A stretch of 64,000 nt of DNA from 66-474 sp040388785 (GTDB lineage: Bacteria > Pseudomonadota > Gammaproteobacteria > Xanthomonadales > Rhodanobacteraceae), in NCBI GenBank assembly GCA_040388785.1, contig JAZKBD010000019.1, forward strand, positions 1 through 64,000, written 5' to 3'. Of this stretch, positions 58,005-64,000 are shown one piece after another. Position 1 is the stretch's first letter; each line of letters starts with the position of its first letter. The notes below the pieces were generated by a model. It saw only the letters and a list, made by a program, of their open reading frames with translations, made no database searches and was not told the origin of the DNA. A program made the position numbers and the translations under genes.

Positions 58005-58448
58005 TCATGGTGCTTTGCGATCATAGTAGGTCGCATCATTGACAATATAGCCACCTTGGACCGTGTAAACCGACATGATGGGTACATGCAAAGCCTTGTT
58101 CGCGGCGCCACCCCAATGCCCCTCCAGGACAAATTGCACATAGACCCTGCCTCCGATCACGTCGAAGGTCTTGATGTTATCCTTGGCATCCGGAATGGCG
58201 GTAAACAATTTTCGGTAGGTATCCGCGATTGGTCCATTGCCTTCCAGCTTTGGATAGTCAGGGCTGTGAAGGACCGCGTCGGCTGCATAAGTAGCCTTTA
58301 TGCCTCCGACGTCGTGTCTCTCGAAGGCGGTAAACTTTTGCCGTACTAGTTTGGCCGCACTGGCTTCGTTCGCACGAGGCGGCGCAGCGCCGGCGTGAGC
58401 GGAAACAGCCAGGCAACTGGCGAGCACAACAAGACACACGGCTCTCAT
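58005..58448 (-). CDS. Secreted SnoaL/NTF2-like protein (cassette gene)
   Basis: 147 residues. A signal peptide (AVCLVVLASCLAVSAHA) is followed by an NTF2-fold domain: KFTAFERHDVGGIKATYAAD, YRKLFTAIPDAKDNI and YVQFVLEGHWGG are typical of SnoaL-like polyketide-cyclase/isomerase relatives. The fold binds small ligands. Function unknown. An AGGAAG ribosome site is present upstream. The gene lies between attC-like sites 3 and 4, on the same strand as the other cassette genes. Confidence 0.75.
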   Translation of the reverse strand: MRAVCLVVLASCLAVSAHAGAAPPRANEASAAKLVRQKFTAFERHDVGGIKATYAADAVLHSPDYPKLEGNGPIADTYRKLFTAIPDAKDNIKTFDVIGGRVYVQFVLEGHWGGAANKALHVPIMSVYTVQGGYIVNDATYYDRKAP

Positions 58449-58473
58449 TTGGAGCTTCCTCTATCAGATGGTC

Positions 58474-58515
58474 GCCCAACGCTGACATATGCGTACGCGA
58501 GTGCTCGCGTTGGAT
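58474..58515 (-). repeat. attC-like site 4 (right end of array)
   Basis: Both R boxes are perfect: minus strand ATCCAAC (RYYYAAC) and GTTGGGC (GTTRRRY), with CCAACGC/GCGTTGG stems. It is only 42 bases, shorter than normal attC sites. On the plus strand GCAACAATTCGATTGAAGC follows at 58517 and resembles an attC left arm in the opposite direction. Confidence 0.5.
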
Positions 58516-58550
58516 CGCAACAATTCGATTGAAGCGCAAGGTCGATAGCA

Positions 58551-59426
58551 ATGATTGGAAAAAGCCGACATCTCGCTGCACTTGCAACCGGAGAAGGAGC
58601 ATCGCGCGAACAGTTCGGCCAAGGTTGCGGTGTGCTTCAGCACTCACCGCCACCCGGTAGCTACCGACACACGCGCCACCTTCCGGGACCGGAACTGGCG
58701 GCTTGGGTACAGCACTTCTGGATCGAGACATGGAATTGGCATGGTGCGGCACCACAGCGCCGGGAAGTGCTTCCACTTCCATCCGTGCATCTCGCGTTCA
58801 TACCCGGGCGGTCGAGAATCTTCGGCGTGCAGCTCGGCCGATTCGCGCGTGAGCTCACGGGCAACGGGTGCGTCGTCGGCGTCAAGTTGCGCCCTGGCGC
58901 CTTTTACCCATTCCTGCGTCGGCCGGTATCGGGCATCGCCAATACTTCGCTGCCACTTGGCGATGTGTTCGTCGGCTCCTTGGAAGCGGAGCGCGAGATA
59001 TTTGCGCATCACGAAGAAGCAGCAATGGTCAAAACCGCGGCAGGATTTCTCACCGCCAGATTGCCGCCCGAAGATCCCAACGTCGAGTTGGCCTGTGGAA
59101 TCGTCGAAGCCATCGCCGCTGACAAGAGCATTACTCGCGTAGATCAGGTTGTTTCAAGGTGGAGGATCAACGAACGAAGTCTGCAGCGCCTGTTCAGGCG
59201 GCACGTTGGGGCCAGCGCCCGATGGGTGATCAAGCGTTACCGCATCTACGAAGCCCTGCAGCGCCTCAGTTCGGAGATGAAACCGGAATGGGCCGATCTT
59301 GCCCAGGAGATCGGCTATTTCGATCAGGCGCATTTCATCAATGACTTCAGGAAGCTCGTAGGGTGCTCGCCAGCGCAGTACTCACTTTCGCCGCCTTCGG
59401 AGTGCGGCCAACAACAGCCCGGGTAG
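58551..59426 (+). CDS. AraC-family transcriptional regulator (DUF6597-type N-terminus)
   Basis: 291 residues. The N-terminal part (LPGPELAAWVQHFWIETWNW, VVGVKLRPGAFYPFL) matches the DUF6597 ligand-domain family that precedes AraC-type helix-turn-helix domains. The C-terminal part has both HTH units: ITRVDQVVSRWRINERSLQR and WADLAQEIGYFDQAHFINDF. The target is unknown. It stands at the right edge of the cassette array, transcribed away from it. Confidence 0.82.
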   Translation: MIGKSRHLAALATGEGASREQFGQGCGVLQHSPPPGSYRHTRHLPGPELAAWVQHFWIETWNWHGAAPQRREVLPLPSVHLAFIPGRSRIFGVQLGRFARELTGNGCVVGVKLRPGAFYPFLRRPVSGIANTSLPLGDVFVGSLEAEREIFAHHEEAAMVKTAAGFLTARLPPEDPNVELACGIVEAIAADKSITRVDQVVSRWRINERSLQRLFRRHVGASARWVIKRYRIYEALQRLSSEMKPEWADLAQEIGYFDQAHFINDFRKLVGCSPAQYSLSPPSECGQQQPG

Positions 59427-59802
59427 TAGGGGCGGGCTACTGCGGCACATTATTCGGCGTATATCCGACTCGGCAGCGTTCCGCAAAGTGCGCCCATGCG
59501 GACCGGCCGATGGCCATATCTCGATAACCACTTTCGCAGGTTGCAAATAGCCACTTTGACGACGACTCGATCGCTGATACGTAAACCGCTGGTCTTGAGC
59601 AATAGAACCAAATGAGCGCGATCAGATCACCAACGAGAAGGCGCTTCCGAGGTCAGCCAAGAGCGCAAGTTCGTACCGGAGCAGGCTTGTCGGCGTGAGC
59701 CGTTCAAGGACCGCTTGCGGTACTCTTCCCGCGCGCCGGCAGGCTGAGCAACGGCCCAAGAGGGCTGGCGCATCGCCTTTCAACCAGTCTTCCTGAAGAC
59801 CT
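59427..59802 (+). other. 376-base noncoding region
   Basis: Between the AraC regulator and the response regulator. I see no credible gene, strong hairpin or promoter. A short frame on the minus strand (59622-59897) overlaps the response-regulator start and is probably noise. Confidence 0.5.
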
Positions 59803-60459
59803 ATGCGCATTCTCCTGATCGAAGATGACATGATGATCGGGACAGACCTTGTTCGTGGTATCTGTCGTGTGGGCTTCGCCGTAGACTGGGTGCGCAATGG
59901 CGCGGCGGGTCAATCGGCATTAGCGGATAATCAGTACACGGCAACGCTGCTCGATATCGGCTTGCCAGGCCGATCGGGTCTCGAGGTGCTGAGGTCGGCC
60001 CGCGCAGCGGGCGACCGTACTCCCATCCTAATCTTAACGGCGCGGGACGGCGTGGATGACCGCGTCGCGGGGCTTGACGCCGGTGCCGACGATTACATCG
60101 TCAAGCCCTTTGCCCTACAGGAGTTGATGGCGCGTTTGCGCGCGGTAGTTCGCCGCCGCGATGGTCACGCACAATCGCTCGTCGGCACGAAATCGCTGCA
60201 GTTGGATCTTGGCACTCACGAAGCAATTCACCATGGCACGCGTATTGCGCTCTCGTCTCGAGAGTTCGCAGTTCTGCATGCATTGCTCGAGCGGCCTGGC
60301 GCCATCCTTTCGCGAACGCAGATCGAGAATCGCATCTACGGTTGGGACGAACAGATCAGCAGCAATGCGATTGAGGTGGTGATTCATGGCCTGAGAAAAA
60401 AGTTGAGCGCAGCGGCCATCCGAAATGTACGCGGACTGGGCTGGAGAGTACCCGCGTGA
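59803..60459 (+). CDS. OmpR-family response regulator (QseB/PmrA-like)
   Basis: 218 residues. The receiver domain has the acidic pocket E7-D8-D9, phosphoacceptor D51 in LLDIGLPG and the conserved Lys in DYIVKPFAL. The C-terminal winged-helix domain (ALSSREFAVLHALLERPGAI, NAIEVVIHGLRKKLS) is of the OmpR/PhoB type. The stop overlaps the kinase start (ATGA-type). It probably binds the direct repeat at 61787-61808, upstream of the hydrolase/cytochrome operon (inference). Confidence 0.92.
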   Translation: MRILLIEDDMMIGTDLVRGICRVGFAVDWVRNGAAGQSALADNQYTATLLDIGLPGRSGLEVLRSARAAGDRTPILILTARDGVDDRVAGLDAGADDYIVKPFALQELMARLRAVVRRRDGHAQSLVGTKSLQLDLGTHEAIHHGTRIALSSREFAVLHALLERPGAILSRTQIENRIYGWDEQISSNAIEVVIHGLRKKLSAAAIRNVRGLGWRVPA

Positions 60460-61775
60460 CCTCATTGCGCCGTCAGCTGCTGATTTGGTTGCTGCCGTTG
60501 TACGTGATGTCGGCGGGTGTCGCGATGCTGTTGGGATACCGCCAGTACAAAGTGGATGTCAACGCCTTCATGGATGGCCAAATCAAGGCCCTGGCGCGAA
60601 GCGAGCTTGGGCATGCATCCACGCCCAGCGGTACGCTTGTTGAACATCCTGTAAGCAACCAGGCGGCTCAGCATCAGGGCGCTCCGATCGTCCAATACTG
60701 GTCCCACGACGACCGATTGCTGGCAAGTTCCTCGCCGAATGTCACAGCCAAGCTGCAGAGCCGAAGCGGGTTCAGCGACATCCAGGTGAACGACCAGCGA
60801 TGGAGAGCGTACACGGCACGAACACCCGACGTCAGCGTACAGATCCTTCAGAGCGATGACTTTCGTGGTCGCGTGATCTTCCACTCGGCGTTGAAATCCG
60901 GGTTGCCGATCCTTGTTCTGATCCCCCTTTCGATCGCGCTGCTGTGGATGGTTGTGCATCTGGCGCTACGCCCGGTGGAGCGCCTGGCAGCACAGCTGAC
61001 TGGCAGGGACGAACGCAATCTCGGTCCCTTGCCGTTGGCAAAACTGCCGCGCGAAATCGCTCCGTTGGTTGCGTCCATGAACGCGCTCATGCAGCGATTG
61101 CATGAAGCTTTCGCGGCGCAGCAGCGGTTTGTGCAGGATGCCGCACACGAATTGCGGACACCCCTGACCGCCTTCGTGCTGCAGACAGAAAATTTGCGGG
61201 CGGAGTTGGGCAACGATGCGCCCGACGAACTCGATCGTTTGGAAGCTGGCGTGCGCCGACACCAACGATTGGTGGAGCAGTTGCTGATCTTGGCAAAACA
61301 CGAAGCGCTCGCGCAAGCCGCGCATGAAGCAGTTGAAATAGGCCACGTCTTGAAAGAGTCTGCCGCCGCCTTGCTGGCGATTGCAGACAGCCGCTGCATC
61401 GACTTAGGTTTCAGTGCTTTCGAGGAATGCAGGGCTTGCATCGATCCGCACGATCTGCGCCGGGTCTTCGGCAATTTGATCGACAATGCATTGCGCTACA
61501 CACCTGAAGGCGGCAGCGTGGACATAGCTTTACGCCGCAAGCGCAATGAAATTGTCGTTGAAATCACCGATACCGGTCCCGGCATTCCTGCCGCTGCTCT
61601 GGAGCAAGTATTCGAGAGGTTTCACCGCCTGCCTGGGAATGACGCTGAGGGCAGCGGGCTCGGGCTAGCCATCGTTCGAGCCGCATCGAGGCGGGGAGGC
61701 TTCACGGTTAGTTTGCGAAACCGTGAAGATCGCGGCGGATTGATCGCGGTGGTGCGGATGCCGCTCGCCGTCTGA
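60456..61775 (+). CDS. Sensor histidine kinase (QseC/PmrB-like)
   Basis: 439 residues. Two membrane helices (LLIWLLPLYVMSAGVAMLLGY and LPILVLIPLSIALLWMVVHLAL) flank a periplasmic sensor of about 130 residues. A HAMP-like linker leads to the H-box with H231 in QDAAHELRTPLTAF, then the N-box (FGNLIDNALRYTPEGG), G1 (ITDTGPGIP) and G2 (GSGLGLAIV). Cognate partner of the overlapping response regulator. The sensed signal is unknown. Confidence 0.92.
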   Translation: MTSLRRQLLIWLLPLYVMSAGVAMLLGYRQYKVDVNAFMDGQIKALARSELGHASTPSGTLVEHPVSNQAAQHQGAPIVQYWSHDDRLLASSSPNVTAKLQSRSGFSDIQVNDQRWRAYTARTPDVSVQILQSDDFRGRVIFHSALKSGLPILVLIPLSIALLWMVVHLALRPVERLAAQLTGRDERNLGPLPLAKLPREIAPLVASMNALMQRLHEAFAAQQRFVQDAAHELRTPLTAFVLQTENLRAELGNDAPDELDRLEAGVRRHQRLVEQLLILAKHEALAQAAHEAVEIGHVLKESAAALLAIADSRCIDLGFSAFEECRACIDPHDLRRVFGNLIDNALRYTPEGGSVDIALRRKRNEIVVEITDTGPGIPAAALEQVFERFHRLPGNDAEGSGLGLAIVRAASRRGGFTVSLRNREDRGGLIAVVRMPLAV

Positions 61776-61786
61776 GTGCCCGGTCT

Positions 61787-61808
61787 TAATTTCCATCTAA
61801 GTTTCATT
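61787..61808 (+). promoter_or_regulatory. Candidate response-regulator box (11-bp direct repeat)
   Basis: TAATTTCCATC followed immediately by TAAGTTTCATT, identical at 8 of 11 positions with an 11-bp period, as expected for a head-to-tail OmpR-family dimer. It lies about 40 bases upstream of the hydrolase start and right after the kinase gene. Confidence 0.5.
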
Positions 61809-61848
61809 GGCTAAGCTCGCTTTCGGCTCGCACTACTCGGAGGCAGCG

Positions 61849-62766
61849 ATGAAAGCCATAGGCTGGATGACGGTATTTCTGTTCATGACAATGGCCGCGT
61901 CGGCGCGAGCGGCGGCGATGGCTGACGGGTTTGTTCCCACCGTTGCTGGCGCGAGAATCCATTATTTGGAAGCGGGTGCTGTCGGCGCGCACCGCACCAT
62001 CCTGCTGGTACCCGGTTGGAGGATGAGCGCTACGATTTGGTCACGACAACTCAACTACTTCGCCACCCAAGGTTATCGGGTAGTCGCGATGGATCCGCGT
62101 TCGCAGGGCGGTTCCACTGTCTTGCTTCAACACAACGCGCCTGAAGATCGGGCCGAGGACATCCAAAAAATCATTGCCCAGCAGGATATGAAACACCTGA
62201 TCCTGGTGGGTTGGTCGCAGGGCGCTCAGGACGTGGCCGCTTACGTCGCCAAGTACGGCACCGACGCGCTGGATGGAATCGTGCTGGTGGACAGCCCCGT
62301 CAGTTCAGGGCCAGCCGATGTGCGGAACAATCCAGGGTTCGTCGAGCAGATCCTCAAGGTTATCGCCGCATATTCGAATGACGCACGTGCCTACACCGAC
62401 GGCATGATGCACGCGATCATCACATCACGCCAACCCTCAGCGCTCTACGCCAGTCTGGACGCACAAGCACTGCAGACGCCCACCGATATCGGTATTTCGA
62501 TGCTGGTGCAGGACGTGTTCACCATCGATCGCCGGCCCACCCTCAGGCGTTTCAACAAACCCACGCTGGTGGTCGCTTCCGCCAAGAGTCCGTTGCTCGA
62601 CGCCCAGCGCGCCATGCTCAAGCTGTTGCCGCAAGCCCGGTTCGTGGCGGTCGAGAATGCAGGGCACGCAGTATTCGTCGACCAGCCGAATGCATTCAAC
62701 CACGATCTCATGGAATTCATCGGAGCGATCAACGCCGCTCGCAGTCACGTTCCTGCGCAACCATGA
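61849..62766 (+). CDS. Exported alpha/beta hydrolase
   Basis: 305 residues from ATG 61849, preceded by GGAGG. A signal peptide (IGWMTVFLFMTMAASARAAA) is followed by an alpha/beta hydrolase: oxyanion region LVPGWRMSATIW, DPRSQGGS and nucleophile elbow GWSQGAQ. The acid is probably in ASAKSPLLDAQ and the His in ENAGHAVFVDQP. Related to periplasmic esterases and haloperoxidase-like hydrolases. ATGA overlap with the cytochrome b561 gene indicates an operon under the upstream two-component system (inference). Confidence 0.85.
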   Translation: MKAIGWMTVFLFMTMAASARAAAMADGFVPTVAGARIHYLEAGAVGAHRTILLVPGWRMSATIWSRQLNYFATQGYRVVAMDPRSQGGSTVLLQHNAPEDRAEDIQKIIAQQDMKHLILVGWSQGAQDVAAYVAKYGTDALDGIVLVDSPVSSGPADVRNNPGFVEQILKVIAAYSNDARAYTDGMMHAIITSRQPSALYASLDAQALQTPTDIGISMLVQDVFTIDRRPTLRRFNKPTLVVASAKSPLLDAQRAMLKLLPQARFVAVENAGHAVFVDQPNAFNHDLMEFIGAINAARSHVPAQP

Positions 62767-63359
62767 CGGCCCCGGCGATGCAAGCCAAGTACGACCGGAC
62801 AACGCGCTGGTTGCACGCGGCGCTCGCCTGCGGCGTGGTTGTGCAATTGGCTTTGAGCGCGGTCATGCACGTCCCGCCAGGTCCAGGCCTCGGAACGAAC
62901 GATTGGCATCGCAAAGCATTCGAACTGCATGCGAAAGTCGGCCCTTGGGTCGGGTTCATTGTGGCGCTCCATTGGCTTTGGCTGTTGTTGCCGCAGTCGC
63001 GCCCCGGCTTGAGTTACCTGTTTCCGTGGGCGAGCGCCGAAACGCGCAGAGTGCTTTTTGCCGAACTCGAGTCGCTCGTGCGTTTGCGGATTCCTCCGCC
63101 AGCTGCCGGTAGCCCGCTAGTGGGAACCGTGCATGGCTTAGGGCTTGCCGCCGTGACGGGTAGCGCGATGTGCGGCATCACGCTCTATCTTGGCTACTTC
63201 GTTGGCATCGCGATACCGCGCCCGATATTGCATGGAGTTGCGCTTGCTCACTTGACATTCGGATTTCTGATGTGGACATTCGTCATTGCCCATGGATCGA
63301 TGGCGCTCGTGCACTGGATTGCCAGACCAGCGAGCCAAGGCCTCGCAAGCGATCGATGA
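62763..63359 (+). CDS. Cytochrome b561 family membrane protein
   Basis: 198 residues. Four membrane helices. Candidate haem-ligand histidines lie in RWLHAALACG, FELHAKVGPW, GTVHGLGLAA and VIAHGSMALVHW. It resembles bacterial di-haem cytochrome b561, an inner-membrane quinol or superoxide-linked electron carrier. The start overlaps the hydrolase stop. The pairing of an exported hydrolase with a b-type cytochrome after a two-component system suggests an envelope stress response (inference). Confidence 0.85.
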   Translation: MTAPAMQAKYDRTTRWLHAALACGVVVQLALSAVMHVPPGPGLGTNDWHRKAFELHAKVGPWVGFIVALHWLWLLLPQSRPGLSYLFPWASAETRRVLFAELESLVRLRIPPPAAGSPLVGTVHGLGLAAVTGSAMCGITLYLGYFVGIAIPRPILHGVALAHLTFGFLMWTFVIAHGSMALVHWIARPASQGLASDR

Positions 63360-63614
63360 TTCAGACCTGCTGCCGCCCGGGCTCTGCCCCGAAATCAGCA
63401 GAGATCCAGAAGCAGCGGTCGTAACCCGTCGACAATCGGCAACGCAGCAAGATCGCCGAAGAGGTTCGAAGCCGAATCGCAGAACGCCATGCAGGAAGCC
63501 AAGCGGCTGCGCGAGATCGCCGAAGCGGAATGACCCTAAAGCGCGAAACCGCTCTGAATCTTCCCAAATTGGGAGAGCAAGCCTACAAGTTGAGCTCAGG
63601 TCAGCTACGGATGC

Positions 63615-64000
63615 CTAACCGTCCAGTTCGGCCCACCTGAGTGTACGCGGTGTCCAGATCGGCTTGCAGTGCGACCAGGGTTTTGTTGGCTTGCTCGATC
63701 GTGCTGCTGCCTTGCTGGAAAAACGCTGGAAAAACGCAGGATCATTCATCGCCGCGGTCCGGGCCACAATCTCGCTTTCCAGTTGTTCGACGCGTGCGGG
63801 TAACTGTTCCAGTGCGCGTTGATCCTTGAAGCTGAGCTTGCGTTCCGCCGCTGACGGCGAAGTATCGACTTTCGCAACGGGCTCGCCGACGCGGGGAGTG
63901 GCGGGTTGCCGGCCGGCCGCTGGCGCAGCCAGTCGGTGTAGCTACCGACGTATTCGCCTATCCATTCGAGGGGCGGCCCATTGCTGGGTTACGTCAGTTC
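63615..64000 (-). pseudogene. Decayed Uup-type ABC-F ATPase, C-terminal part (partial)
   Basis: Three reading frames of the minus strand together give the C-terminal end of an Uup-like ABC-F protein. LEWIGEYVGSYTDWLRQRP lies near 63970-63910. KLSFKDQRALEQLPARVEQL and AAMNDPAFFQ span 63845-63735. ANKTLVALQADLDTAY is followed by RWAELDG and stop at 63615. The frame breaks near 63890, at an exact 11-bp tandem duplication (GCTGGAAAAAC twice, 63714-63735) and near 63635. An in-frame stop lies upstream. The ATPase domains would be beyond the window edge. Confidence 0.75.

Noticed and set aside
63360..63614. Coding remnant after cytochrome b561
   Set aside because: A stretch reading MQEAKRLREIAEAE looks protein-like, but it has no start, no family and frames that do not extend.

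Overview
The window reads as chromosome of a GC-rich gammaproteobacterium, most probably order Lysobacterales (Xanthomonadales), family Rhodanobacteraceae. That assignment is inference from gene content: a MetJ repressor, a bimodular QueF, a LemA/M48 pair, a STAS-fused MlaE operon, a lone GcvT-GcvH pair and several palindromic intergenic repeats. Three runs of ten N (29903-29912, 36215-36224, 57373-57382) show it is a scaffolded draft. No tRNA, rRNA or CRISPR array was found.

Layout. 1-8490: cell-surface polysaccharide/glycolipid genes on the + strand (tandem GT4 enzyme, two GT2 enzymes, a methyltransferase, a flippase-like membrane protein and a large multi-pass membrane protein). 8573-20981: mostly catabolism and electron transfer on the - strand (acetoacetyl-CoA synthetase, EtfB/EtfA, ETF:ubiquinone oxidoreductase, prolyl oligopeptidase, ATP-grasp enzyme, a twice-frameshifted MFS transporter), plus a secreted metzincin with six FG-GAP repeats on the + strand. 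21075-26140: an amidase, then a convergent four-gene lipid ABC (Mla/MCE) operon. 26277-30348: GcvT, GcvH, an unusual MetJ with a histone-H1-like tail, and a TonB-like lipoprotein. 30615-38984: beta-lactamase-fold hydrolase, LemA, M48 protease with TerB-like tail, nucleotide-transporter-like protein, AcpH, alpha/beta hydrolase and ZapE. 39220-45202: a complete RND efflux operon. 45250-48008: a divergent ECF sigma/anti-sigma and metallophosphoesterase/cupredoxin module. 48075-53469: tryptophan-halogenase family protein, serine hydrolase, QueF and an AIF-type oxidoreductase.

53470-58550 is an accessory island, partly A+T-richer. It holds an orphan lipoprotein, a short tyrosine recombinase and a run of small - strand genes (prenylcysteine methyltransferase remnant, GNAT, a 45-residue ORF, MAPEG protein, SnoaL-like protein) separated by attC-like inverted repeats. 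I read this as an integron cassette array without an integron integrase (CALIN). 58551-63359 carries an AraC regulator, a two-component system and a likely target operon (alpha/beta hydrolase plus cytochrome b561) preceded by an 11-bp direct repeat. The window ends in a decayed Uup-type ABC-F gene.

The most novel signal is a dispersed structured element. There are five copies between 27.9 and 37.1 kb. Four have two hairpins separated by 56, 56, 56 and 57 nt, with compensatory stem changes. All are oriented with the gene downstream and three sit directly before a start codon. Second are the MetJ-histone-tail fusion with a possible internal start, the attC array, and a mirror-image pair of ECF promoters (GGAATAA-N15-GGT) in the divergent sigma-factor intergenic region.
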